Source: Macellibacteroides fermentans (GTDB lineage Bacteria; Bacteroidota; Bacteroidia; Bacteroidales; Tannerellaceae). From it: a stretch of DNA of 64,000 nucleotides. The translations under genes were made by a program, and so were the position numbers. The notes under the pieces were generated by a model. That model ran no database searches, had not been told where the DNA came from, and worked only from the letters and a program-made list of their open reading frames with translations. Below are positions 44,155-53,119 of the stretch, in pieces. The first letter of the stretch is position 1. Every line of letters starts with the position of its first letter. The DNA is taken from assembly GCF_013409575.1 (NCBI RefSeq), contig NZ_JACCCY010000003.1, positions 581,001 to 645,000 of the forward strand. Reading direction: 5' to 3'.

Positions 44155-45621
44155 TTACCAAATAAAAGAGCTTACACTCCTGGAAGGCACCTTACAGTTA
44201 AATGTCTGCTCATCTGCCGAAACCCGGATGTCCACTTCGGCATCCGTATCGTTCTGCAATACCAACCCATAGGTACCGTCGGGATTCAAAACAGCGGTAT
44301 AATATACCCCATCCTGTTGCATACCCTTGGTCTCTATACGGTAAGCACCCGGCTTGATTACCTTTGAAAGATGGCCCATTGCATAATAATGGCTGTTTTT
44401 AACCATCGTCTTGTAATCTTTTGAACTGATATCGATGGCACCCAGACACATGTTGCAACCATGAGGTCTGTAGGGAGCATGATTTTCATCCAGCATCAGG
44501 TTCCATACCATAACCGCTTTACAGAAGTTATTGATAGTACCGATACCTACCTCCCTCATATTCCACATCAAATCATTGGCAAACGAATAGCCGTCGCCCC
44601 ATTCGCCAATAGATATTTCCGTAAAATAGAGATTCTTGTCCGGACGAACCGTATGAATGCGGAGCATCTCAGACTTGTCGCCTCCATAGGCATGGAAAGC
44701 AGCTCCGTCGATATACTGTGCTGCATCCGCATCTGCATAGATATGCTCCGGATAGCCTACCTGATCGGCACACTCTTCCTTGTCAGGATAATCGTAATTG
44801 TAGTTGTGATCGTAAGCAACAATCTTGGTCTTGATACCCGCAGCCTTGAAGGCCGGTCCCAATGCCGTTTTAATAAAATCACGTTGTTCCTGCCATGTCA
44901 TGAACAAAGAAGCCGAATTCCCTCTGTTTAGAGGCTCATTCTGAATGGTGGTCGACTCAATCATGAATCCCTCCTTCTCCATCGCCTGGATAAACTTCAC
45001 AAAATAAGTAGCATAATCCTGGTAGTATGCAGGATTAAGCTGTCCGTCTACCCAGGAAGGGAACGGTTTTAAATCCTTCAGGTTGTTCACCTTCATCCAG
45101 ATTGGAGGAGTCCACGGCGAACTCATAATCTTTACCTTGGGATTAATCGCCAGAATCTCTTTCAGAATAGGAAACAGGTCCCGTTTATCCAATTCGTGGA
45201 TGGCAAAGTTTTCGATACCTACCGAATCGCAATGCGTATACTCGTCCATCGAAAAGTCGGAACAGCCCATGGAGATACGGATGTAGCTATACCCCAATCC
45301 ATCTACCGGATCAAATGTCTCTTTAAGCAATGCCGTACGGTCTTCGGGTTTCATCTTCAACAAATTGTAGCAAGTTGAACCTGTGATTGCCGCACCAAAG
45401 CCATCCATCTCCTGAAATTTTACCGCCGGATTCAGAACAATTGTATTCGCATCCGCAGATGAACCATTATCCAATGGAATGGATAATGGTTTGAAGACCA
45501 TAGACTGGTCTGCGGTGGTAACAAACGCATTCACATTCTTCTGCGCAGTACAAGCAGAAAACAGAATGGACGTTGCCAGCCCCAGACCGGCCATATGGGT
45601 TGTTAATTTACTAATTCGCAT
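44155..45621 (-). CDS. GH30 glucanase, lipoprotein (copy A)
   Basis: The 488-residue protein has lipobox FSAC and a GH30 (beta/alpha)8 barrel with beta-side domain. Segments MDGFGAAITGSTCYNLLKM and YSYIRISMGCSDFSMDEY are typical. The acid/base is Glu229 (TIQNEPLNRGNS) and the nucleophile Glu335 (LYFTEISIGEWG). It resembles the GH30_3 endo-beta-1,6-glucanase group found in Bacteroides beta-1,6-glucan loci, although glucosylceramidase-type activity cannot be excluded. Residues after the lipid Cys (TAQKNVN) are not acidic, so it may stay periplasmic. It is 6 bp from the binding-protein gene in the operon. Confidence 0.92.
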   Translation of the reverse strand: MRISKLTTHMAGLGLATSILFSACTAQKNVNAFVTTADQSMVFKPLSIPLDNGSSADANTIVLNPAVKFQEMDGFGAAITGSTCYNLLKMKPEDRTALLKETFDPVDGLGYSYIRISMGCSDFSMDEYTHCDSVGIENFAIHELDKRDLFPILKEILAINPKVKIMSSPWTPPIWMKVNNLKDLKPFPSWVDGQLNPAYYQDYATYFVKFIQAMEKEGFMIESTTIQNEPLNRGNSASLFMTWQEQRDFIKTALGPAFKAAGIKTKIVAYDHNYNYDYPDKEECADQVGYPEHIYADADAAQYIDGAAFHAYGGDKSEMLRIHTVRPDKNLYFTEISIGEWGDGYSFANDLMWNMREVGIGTINNFCKAVMVWNLMLDENHAPYRPHGCNMCLGAIDISSKDYKTMVKNSHYYAMGHLSKVIKPGAYRIETKGMQQDGVYYTAVLNPDGTYGLVLQNDTDAEVDIRVSADEQTFNCKVPSRSVSSFIW

Positions 45622-45627
45622 AAAATC

Positions 45628-46953
45628 TTATTTTTTTTCTGTAAGCGTCATCACCGCCTTTTTATTGCCCTGTGAAACATCCAGCGTAATAACATACCAC
45701 TTGTTGGGATCCAGAATCAGATCGGCAGCAGCCTGGAAGTTACCTGAGTCAGTCACATAAATCATATCCGTTTGTGTAGAAACGTAATCGGCACCTACGA
45801 ATTCGCCGCCCCAACCCTTCTGATAGAAGAACTTAAAGTCGTATTTATTGGCAATTGTACCGTCTTCGTTGAAGGTAACCGGATAAGGCTTAAAGGTAAG
45901 CTGGAACTTTTTATCTCCGATCTTAGCCATACAAAGCGCCTTGTCGGGATTCCAGTTTACATTGTTTTCGTGGGTAGGCTTACCGATACCCCAGCCAATT
46001 ACCCAGATTGCATTTCCATCCTTGTCAAGGGCAGAAAGATCATTGCCGTTCATATGTTCGACACTAAAATATTTACGTTCAAAATTGGCAGTAACCCTGT
46101 ATTTACCGCTAACCGGCAAGAAGGTAAGCTTACCGTCCGCACCTTTGGTGAAGTAATCGGAATCAATCCACCACTCATCATAATCAGCTATACCCGACAC
46201 CTCGATAATCTGTCCCTTTGTAAACTCCTTTTCAATCTTGTAATTATTGTCGTCCACCATGGCCATTTCACTTCCGGCAAACATCAACTTGATAAAAGGT
46301 GCAGCTGCATAGGTAAGCGTATTGAATTCGATATCGTAGGTTCCGGCCGTAGAGTTTGAAAACGAGATACCGTTGGTAGTCCCCTCAACAATGGCACCAT
46401 TTGCAAAACCGAATACTATTTCATTTCCGGCAGGAGTAACGGTGGGAGTCTTGATATACCCTTTAATCTTCTGTGGAAATTCCGAAGTAGCCTTGTATTG
46501 ATATAAACCTGCACGCTCCATACGATACTCACCTCCTGCCGTTACAAATGTAAGGTACGGATAATCCGGACGGGTAAGAGGAACATTGAATTCCTGTTCG
46601 GTGATGGTAAAGTTGATGTTCTGCAGTACAAGTTTCAGAGTAGCCGTTGCGTTGGGCACATTGGCGTAGAAAGGAACAAATATCTTTCCTTTGTAGTCGC
46701 CTTTGGTCTTTGTACGGATTACGGTTTCAGACACCTTCTCGTCGCCATAAAAGAGCTGGGCCTTCAGTGTTGAAAGAGGCACATCGTTATCCGCCACTTC
46801 GGCACTGAATGCAAGACTGTCGCCAAACATAGCCGCCCCAATCTGTGTTGTGGGGTTGATAACCGGATTACCCGGAACCAGATCGTCGTCTTCGCAAGCC
46901 GCTAAACTTAACAAACCTGCAAGAGCAAAAACTAATGATTTATATTTTTTCAT
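45628..46953 (-). CDS. surface glycan-binding lipoprotein of the GH30 PUL
   Basis: This 441-residue protein has lipobox LAAC followed by EDDD, a strong surface-export pattern. The rest is beta-rich, with probably three or four Ig-like or SusE/F-like domains and aromatic segments (YDEWWIDSDYF, FFYQKGWGGEF). It sits between the two GH30 genes, the position of the surface glycan-binding protein in beta-1,6-glucan PULs. No catalytic motif is seen. The start MKKYKSLVFAL at 46953 gives a proper lipoprotein signal; the frame is open 53 codons further upstream into the previous gene, but that part looks like noise. Confidence 0.82.
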   Translation of the reverse strand: MKKYKSLVFALAGLLSLAACEDDDLVPGNPVINPTTQIGAAMFGDSLAFSAEVADNDVPLSTLKAQLFYGDEKVSETVIRTKTKGDYKGKIFVPFYANVPNATATLKLVLQNINFTITEQEFNVPLTRPDYPYLTFVTAGGEYRMERAGLYQYKATSEFPQKIKGYIKTPTVTPAGNEIVFGFANGAIVEGTTNGISFSNSTAGTYDIEFNTLTYAAAPFIKLMFAGSEMAMVDDNNYKIEKEFTKGQIIEVSGIADYDEWWIDSDYFTKGADGKLTFLPVSGKYRVTANFERKYFSVEHMNGNDLSALDKDGNAIWVIGWGIGKPTHENNVNWNPDKALCMAKIGDKKFQLTFKPYPVTFNEDGTIANKYDFKFFYQKGWGGEFVGADYVSTQTDMIYVTDSGNFQAAADLILDPNKWYVITLDVSQGNKKAVMTLTEKK

Positions 46954-46984
46954 GATTCTGTTATTTTTAAAAGTAAAAGATTTA

Positions 46985-48490
46985 TTATTTCCACTTGACG
47001 GAGACCACCGATTTGGCGGAGACTTCGAAAGTGAATGTATGTGATCCGTCTGCCAGGGTAATATTGAGCGGTTTATCCGTATCGTTTTGCATAACGGCCG
47101 CATAAGAGGCATCCGGGTTCACAAAAGCGGCATAATACAATCCGGTTGCCTTGTAACCGGTAGTAGCTATACGCTTTGCTCCGGGAGCAACAACCTTGGC
47201 AAGGTGACCGATGGTATAGTAATGCGAATTGCGGGTCATCGTTTTATAATCAGACTGAATATCGATAGCTCCGTAGCAGGTTGTACATCCTCCGGGACGA
47301 TTCGGTCCGTGATTTGCATCCAGCATAAAGTTCCACACAATCACCGCCTTTGCCCAGTTATTGATCGTACCCAGACAAACTTCGTTCATATTCCACATCA
47401 GGTCGTCTGCAAAACTATAGCCCCAGCTGCCGATGGATATCTCCGTAAAATATAAATTCTTGGAGGTATTCCTTGCATGCACATCCGCCAGCTCCGACTT
47501 GTCGCCGCCATACGCATGGTATGCCGCCCCGTCGATATACTGAGCCGCCTCGGGATCACTGTAAATGTGAAGCGGGTAATCGATCTGATCCTTGTTTTCG
47601 GCCCTATCGGCATCATAGTTGTAGTTATGATCGTACACGATGATTTTAGACTGTATACCCGCACTTCTGAAAGCCGGTCCGAGTGCAGTCTTGATAAAGT
47701 CGCGTTGCTCCTGCCAGGTCATATACAACGAAGCCGAGTTGTAACGGTTTAAAGGCTCATTCTGGATCGTTACCGAAGTAATATTGATCCCTTCAGACTT
47801 CATTGCCTCGATATACTTCACAAAGTAGGTGGCGTATTCCTGGTAATAAGCGGGATTCAGTTGTCCGCTTGTCCACGAATCGAAAGGTTTCTTCTCTGTA
47901 AGGTTGTTCACCTTCATCCACTTCGGACAGGTCCACGGCGATGCCATGATGCGGATATCCGGCCGGATGGCCAGAATCTCTTTCAGCACAGGAATCACAT
48001 AGGTTTTATCCTCTGTATGCAGGGCAAAGTTTTCAATCCCTTTGGTATCGCAATGGGTATATTCGCTCAGTGAAAAATCAGAGCAACCCATGGAAATCCT
48101 TATATAACTGTAACCCATCCCCGAAACCGGATCGAATGTTTCCTTAAGCAGTCTGGCACGGTCGCCGGCCGACATCTTAAGTAAATTATAACAGGTAGAA
48201 CCCGTGATCGCCGCACCGAAGCCCTCCATCACCTGATAACTTTCCGCCGGATTGAGCGTAATGGTATATGGCGACATATTCGGCTTGCTATTGAAGGCGA
48301 TTGAGTCGTGGAAAAACTTTCTGCTGCCGTTGGCCGTGGTGATAAACAGATCCACGTCGGAAGCTACCGTTCCGGGTTGATCCGGATCCGGTACACCTCC
48401 ATTGTCTTTAGGATCACTGCCACAAGCTGTGAAGAGCAAAAGAGCGGTAAAAAATACGATCGGTAATTTTGCAAACATGCTGATGCTCAT
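46985..48490 (-). CDS. GH30 endo-beta-1,6-glucanase-like lipoprotein (copy B)
   Basis: The 501-residue paralogue of the GH30 at 44155 has lipobox FTAC followed by GSDPKDN. The barrel has GFGAAITGSTCYNLLKMS, acid/base Glu245 (TIQNEPLNRYNS) and nucleophile Glu350 (NLYFTEISIGSWG). A Gly/Pro/Asp-rich linker (residues 24-43) separates the anchor from the enzyme, as expected for a surface enzyme that must reach a polymer. It probably makes the first cuts in beta-1,6-glucan. The ATG shares one base with the SusD stop (TAATG). Confidence 0.93.
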   Translation of the reverse strand: MSISMFAKLPIVFFTALLLFTACGSDPKDNGGVPDPDQPGTVASDVDLFITTANGSRKFFHDSIAFNSKPNMSPYTITLNPAESYQVMEGFGAAITGSTCYNLLKMSAGDRARLLKETFDPVSGMGYSYIRISMGCSDFSLSEYTHCDTKGIENFALHTEDKTYVIPVLKEILAIRPDIRIMASPWTCPKWMKVNNLTEKKPFDSWTSGQLNPAYYQEYATYFVKYIEAMKSEGINITSVTIQNEPLNRYNSASLYMTWQEQRDFIKTALGPAFRSAGIQSKIIVYDHNYNYDADRAENKDQIDYPLHIYSDPEAAQYIDGAAYHAYGGDKSELADVHARNTSKNLYFTEISIGSWGYSFADDLMWNMNEVCLGTINNWAKAVIVWNFMLDANHGPNRPGGCTTCYGAIDIQSDYKTMTRNSHYYTIGHLAKVVAPGAKRIATTGYKATGLYYAAFVNPDASYAAVMQNDTDKPLNITLADGSHTFTFEVSAKSVVSVKWK

Positions 48491-50007
48491 TAATAACCCT
48501 TGTTTTGAGTCAAATTAGGATTCTTGTCGATCTGAGTCTGCGGTACAGGCAACAGAACAGTCTCTTCGGTAACGGGAGTCATCGGTAATCGGCCCGAATC
48601 GCGTGTATTCAGACTATTGAGTATGCTGAACACCTTACCGGTACGTACAAGGTCGAACCAACGTTGTCCTTCATAAGCCAGTTCAAGTCTGCGTTCATTC
48701 AATACGGCATCCGCCATCTTCTCTTTCGAACTTACAGTAGTTGCAGGTAAATCAGCTAATTTGGCCCGGTTGCGAACTGTATTAACAAGTGCGGCTGCAG
48801 CCTGCAGGTTTCCGGTTTCCACATACGCTTCGGCCTTCAACAATAAAATATCTGCCAAACGGATCTTGATAATGCTGTTGTACTTGGAACGGGTCTTATA
48901 CATGAAAGGATAATGATCCGAAGGATAGTGGTTACTCCAGGAAGGTTGTCCCCATACAATGGCCTGGTTCATACGAACATTGTCGCCTTCATTTTCGTAA
49001 GCCTGAATCAGATCCCTCGAAGGAGTGATCCATTTAGCCCAGTTGTATGTACTGTTCGGGTCCACATGGTCGATACCAAACATCCAGGTTACCCAATTGC
49101 CGCTACCTACAGGGTAGGTAACTTCAAAGATCGATTCGGATGTATTACGGAAATTCACATCGGTTTTTGCATCATTAACAGAAAACAGATCGGAGAAATC
49201 GGGAACCAATTTGAAACCATCGTTCTGTACAGCCTCTGCATATTGAATTACCTTAGCGTAATCGCGTACCGGTTTTTCTGCATAAACACGGGCCAGCAAC
49301 GCATTGGCGACTGACTTGGTAAGCAGGAATTTATTACCGGCATTCACAGCAGGTGCACCACCGGGTTCCAGAGCTGCGTTCAGGTCGCTGATAATCTGTG
49401 CATACACTTCGGCAACCGGTTTACGTGACGGATACAACAGAGGATACACCTCTTCCACATTTTCGGCAGTAATATCCGGAGCCTCTTCGGTTACAACCGG
49501 TACATCGCCCCATAATCTTACCATATCGAATAAGATCCAGGCTCTCCAAATCTTGGCTTCCGCCTTCCACTGCTTGCGTTCTGCCTGGGTAAGAGACTGG
49601 TCGGGAACCAGATCCACGTTATTAATCACACGGTTGGCCGTGTTGATATACCCTAAAAATGCATTCCAGTCACGTTCAATATTCTTGTTGGTTCCATCCT
49701 GAGTCTGTTGCTCGAGGGAGGTGAGCTCGGCGCCCGAAGAGCCGCAATAAGCATTATCGGAATGAGTCTCATTCAGTACAAGCATATCCGCATACCAAGC
49801 CTCCTGTGCATTCTGAATAGCTTTATAGATACCATCGTACTGCGTTTTCATCTCTTCTTTTGTCTTGAACTTGACAGAAGTATCTGTCGTATCCTTACCG
49901 CCTACCGTTATTTCGCTGAAGTCGGAGATAGGATCCTGATCAAGGGAACAAGATGTTGCAAAAAGCACCGCTCCCATGAATAAACCTAGTTTTATTCTAT
50001 TTTTCAT
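48490..50007 (-). CDS. susD: SusD/RagB family glycan-binding lipoprotein (GH30 PUL)
   Basis: The 505-residue lipoprotein (lipobox ATSC, then SLDQDP) has SusD helices (AEAKIWRAWILFDMVRLWGD) and the RagB C-terminal signature LNERRLELAYEGQRWFDLVR, ending in LPVPQTQIDKNPNLTQN. It pairs with the SusC 12 bp upstream to take up glucan oligosaccharides. It belongs to a different SusD subgroup from the one at 33983 and shares little with it outside the family signatures. Confidence 0.95.
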   Translation of the reverse strand: MKNRIKLGLFMGAVLFATSCSLDQDPISDFSEITVGGKDTTDTSVKFKTKEEMKTQYDGIYKAIQNAQEAWYADMLVLNETHSDNAYCGSSGAELTSLEQQTQDGTNKNIERDWNAFLGYINTANRVINNVDLVPDQSLTQAERKQWKAEAKIWRAWILFDMVRLWGDVPVVTEEAPDITAENVEEVYPLLYPSRKPVAEVYAQIISDLNAALEPGGAPAVNAGNKFLLTKSVANALLARVYAEKPVRDYAKVIQYAEAVQNDGFKLVPDFSDLFSVNDAKTDVNFRNTSESIFEVTYPVGSGNWVTWMFGIDHVDPNSTYNWAKWITPSRDLIQAYENEGDNVRMNQAIVWGQPSWSNHYPSDHYPFMYKTRSKYNSIIKIRLADILLLKAEAYVETGNLQAAAALVNTVRNRAKLADLPATTVSSKEKMADAVLNERRLELAYEGQRWFDLVRTGKVFSILNSLNTRDSGRLPMTPVTEETVLLPVPQTQIDKNPNLTQNKGY

Positions 50008-50019
50008 AATACGATTCTA

Positions 50020-52974
50020 TTAAAATTCAACATTAACACCAAAAACATACGATCTAACCTGAGGATAGGTACCCCAATCTATACCCTGAACAGTAGCACT
50101 GCCACCCCATTGGTTCACTTCGGGGTCGAAACCGGAATAGCCGGTAATTGTGAACAGGTTCTGGGCTGTTACATAAGGTTGTAATCTGCTTACACCCCAT
50201 TTCTTAAGTAATCCGCCAGCAAAATTGTATGATAAAGTTACCGTTTTCAGGCGTACAAAGCTACCATCTTCAATAAAACGGGTGGAAGCCTTCAGGTTAT
50301 CCGTAGTGGCAACCGCACGCGGCATATCCGTAATCTGTCCGGGTATTCTCCAGCGGTTAAGTACTTCCGTAGATTGATTCTTGGCATCATACATTCCTTC
50401 TGTTTCCATACGTGATGCGTTGTAGATATCATTTCCAACGGCACCCTGGAAGAATATATTCAGGTTAAAACCTTTGTAAGAAAGGTTGTTTGTAAGACCA
50501 AAGGTGAAATCGGGATTTGGATTTCCGATGTATGTTTTATCACTGGAGGTAATCTTTCCATTTCCATCCAGGTCGCGGTACATAAGGTCGCCTGTTTCAG
50601 GATCAACTCCGTCGCTGATGTAACCCCAGAACATACCTAAAGGCTGACCGGGTGTCATACGTACTACATTCTCGCTGGTAGCTTCGGATGTCTGTGCATA
50701 ATAGTACACATTCTGCAAAGTAAACTTCTTTACCTCGTTGCGGTTCAGAGAGATATTGAAATCGGTATCCCACTTGAAAGCCTTTACAAAATTCTTCGAA
50801 CTTACGGCAAACTCGATACCCTTGTTCACCATTTCGCCTTCGTTACGGGTAATTGAACCCACATCGGAAGTAGAAGGCAATGGAACATCCATCAACAAAT
50901 CTGTGGTATACTTGTAGTAAGCGTCCGCATTAAACACCAAACGGCTGTTGAAAATAGACAGGTCCACCCCAATATTGGTTTGTGTAGTAGTTTCCCAGGT
51001 AAGGTCCTTGTTCTTCATGTTAGCAGGCGAAAGGATCACCATGGCGTTTTCCTTTCCTGTTTCCCACCAGTTCTGACGGGTGATGTTGTATCTCTGAAGA
51101 TAGGCATAGTCACTGATACCCGACTGGTTACCGGTCTGTCCCCATCCACCGCGAAGTTTTAAATCATCAATCCAGGTGATATCCTTCATAAATTCTTCGG
51201 AAGAGATACGCCATGCAGCCGAGAAAGAGGGGAAATAGCCCCAACGTTTGGCCGGAGAAAGCTTGGAAGAACCGTCTGAACGGAAGTTGGCGGTAAACAG
51301 ATACTTGCTGTCGTAGTTATAGGCAACACGGCCCAGGTAAGACATGATGCTCCAGTCGGCGGCACGTGTACCGTTACCCTGTGAAACTTTATTTCCGGCA
51401 TTCAGTGTCTTGATTTCAGAATTCATAAAGTGACTTACAGTCTGGTAGCTTTCCGACCATTTGGAAGTGGTACCGGAAGTACCCGCCATTACATTGAAGC
51501 TGTGCTTTCCAAAAGCTTTGTCGTACGTCAGGATGTTATCAAATACCATCACCGTACTTAAAGAGCGATCGTCTGTAGCATTTCCGTACTGAGAACGGCC
51601 GTATTCTGTCTTTTTAGGATCCAGGAAACTGGTTTTATGGAAGTAAACACGGTCGATGGAGGTGGTAGACTTAAGCTTCAACTCCGGAAGGAAGGTAATT
51701 TCGCCGCTCACGCTACCGATAAGGCGGTTGTTGTTTGTCTGGTTGTCGGCCGTACGCGACATATTTTCCACCGGATGGGTGATATTTGCTCCGTAGAAGT
51801 TATTGTTATACTGTCCCGGATTCTGCGCGTCCCAGATGGTTGCGTAGGTAGGTGTGTTGATTACAGAAAGAACAACACCGGCACGGTTGGAACCCTGACC
51901 GGAAACGATACCGTTGCTTGAATAATCAGAATAAGCCACATTGGTGTTGAATTTCAACCAAGGACGGATCTGGTTCTCCAGATTGGCTCTCATGTTATAA
52001 CGTTCGTAGAAGGCTACTTTGATAACCCCGTCTTCTTTGGTATAACCTCCTGAAACATAATACCTCATCTTATCGTTACCGTTAGAGAACGACAACTGAT
52101 AGTTTTGTGTAACACCCGTACGATACGTTTCGTCGAACCAGTTTGTCTGATCTGTAAGTCCGGAAGGCAGATTAACACGTCCGATTTCCTTCATTAAATC
52201 GGCATACTGCGCTACATTCAGAGATTCAACTCTTTTGGCCACATCGGTGATACCAACATGTGCAGTAAAGGCAATCTTGGCATCGCCTCTTGCGCCTGCC
52301 TTTGTAGTAATCAATACAACCCCGTTGGATGCACGCGAACCATAAATAGCTGCCGAAGAGGCATCTTTCAGGATTTGCATACTTTCGATGTCGTTGGGAC
52401 TAAGGAAATTGATTTCACTCATGGGCACTCCGTCCACTACATACAACGGATCATTGCTGGCATTGATGGATGAATTACCACGTACACGCACCACCATGCC
52501 TGCACCCGGTTCGCCGTTGGGCTGAATAACATTTACCCCTGCGGCCTTACCCTGAATAGCCGAAGCAGCCGAAATAAGGGGACGCTGATCCAGGTCTTCA
52601 GTAGAAACAGTAGCTACCGAAGTGGTAACATCTTTTCTCTTTACAGTACCGTAACCAACCACTACAACCTCTTCCAGCACTTCCGAGTCTTCTCTCAGAA
52701 CAATGCGCATGGATTTTGTTGCATCGGCAACCAATTCCTGAGGTTTGTAACCAATATAAGAAACCACTAAGAGACTTTTTGCCGGTGCGGCAAAGGAAAA
52801 CTGACCGTCGAAATCGGTCGTAGTACCGATGGTAGTACCTTTCACTACCACATTAACGCCGGGTAAAGGAAGGTTATCCTCTCCGGAAATAACAACACCC
52901 TTAATCTGCACGTCTTGCGCATAAGCAGAAAGGATCGTGCACCACAGGAGCACAAATGTTAACAAATTTCTCAT
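50020..52974 (-). CDS. susC: SusC/RagA TonB-dependent outer-membrane transporter (GH30 PUL)
   Basis: The 984-residue protein has a signal peptide ending AYAQD and a carboxypeptidase-regulatory-like domain. Its plug start is EVVVVGYGTVKRKDVTTSVA, followed by VRVRGNSSINASNDPLYVVDG, and the barrel ends in YVFGVNVEF. Its first 90 residues are strikingly close to those of the other SusC, while the barrels diverge, as expected for transporters of different glycans. No STN domain is present. The likely cargo is beta-1,6-gluco-oligosaccharide. It is the first structural gene of the GH30 PUL. Confidence 0.96.
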   Translation of the reverse strand: MRNLLTFVLLWCTILSAYAQDVQIKGVVISGEDNLPLPGVNVVVKGTTIGTTTDFDGQFSFAAPAKSLLVVSYIGYKPQELVADATKSMRIVLREDSEVLEEVVVVGYGTVKRKDVTTSVATVSTEDLDQRPLISAASAIQGKAAGVNVIQPNGEPGAGMVVRVRGNSSINASNDPLYVVDGVPMSEINFLSPNDIESMQILKDASSAAIYGSRASNGVVLITTKAGARGDAKIAFTAHVGITDVAKRVESLNVAQYADLMKEIGRVNLPSGLTDQTNWFDETYRTGVTQNYQLSFSNGNDKMRYYVSGGYTKEDGVIKVAFYERYNMRANLENQIRPWLKFNTNVAYSDYSSNGIVSGQGSNRAGVVLSVINTPTYATIWDAQNPGQYNNNFYGANITHPVENMSRTADNQTNNNRLIGSVSGEITFLPELKLKSTTSIDRVYFHKTSFLDPKKTEYGRSQYGNATDDRSLSTVMVFDNILTYDKAFGKHSFNVMAGTSGTTSKWSESYQTVSHFMNSEIKTLNAGNKVSQGNGTRAADWSIMSYLGRVAYNYDSKYLFTANFRSDGSSKLSPAKRWGYFPSFSAAWRISSEEFMKDITWIDDLKLRGGWGQTGNQSGISDYAYLQRYNITRQNWWETGKENAMVILSPANMKNKDLTWETTTQTNIGVDLSIFNSRLVFNADAYYKYTTDLLMDVPLPSTSDVGSITRNEGEMVNKGIEFAVSSKNFVKAFKWDTDFNISLNRNEVKKFTLQNVYYYAQTSEATSENVVRMTPGQPLGMFWGYISDGVDPETGDLMYRDLDGNGKITSSDKTYIGNPNPDFTFGLTNNLSYKGFNLNIFFQGAVGNDIYNASRMETEGMYDAKNQSTEVLNRWRIPGQITDMPRAVATTDNLKASTRFIEDGSFVRLKTVTLSYNFAGGLLKKWGVSRLQPYVTAQNLFTITGYSGFDPEVNQWGGSATVQGIDWGTYPQVRSYVFGVNVEF

Positions 52975-53013
52975 AAAATAATTAAATTAAAGATTTCTTA
53001 GTCTGAAACGATG

Positions 53014-53021
53014 CAAACATA
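53014..53021 (-). promoter_or_regulatory. -7 element of the GH30 PUL
   Basis: The minus strand reads TATGTTTG 40 bp before the SusC start, the same octamer and a similar leader as for the other PUL. Confidence 0.6.
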
Positions 53022-53119
53022 GGGCAATAAGAGGTGCGGAAGTTACATTTTGGTTACCTTCAAATACGTCACAGACAAAATAAGAATACGTCAAATACTC
53101 GTTATAAAATTGTAAGTAT

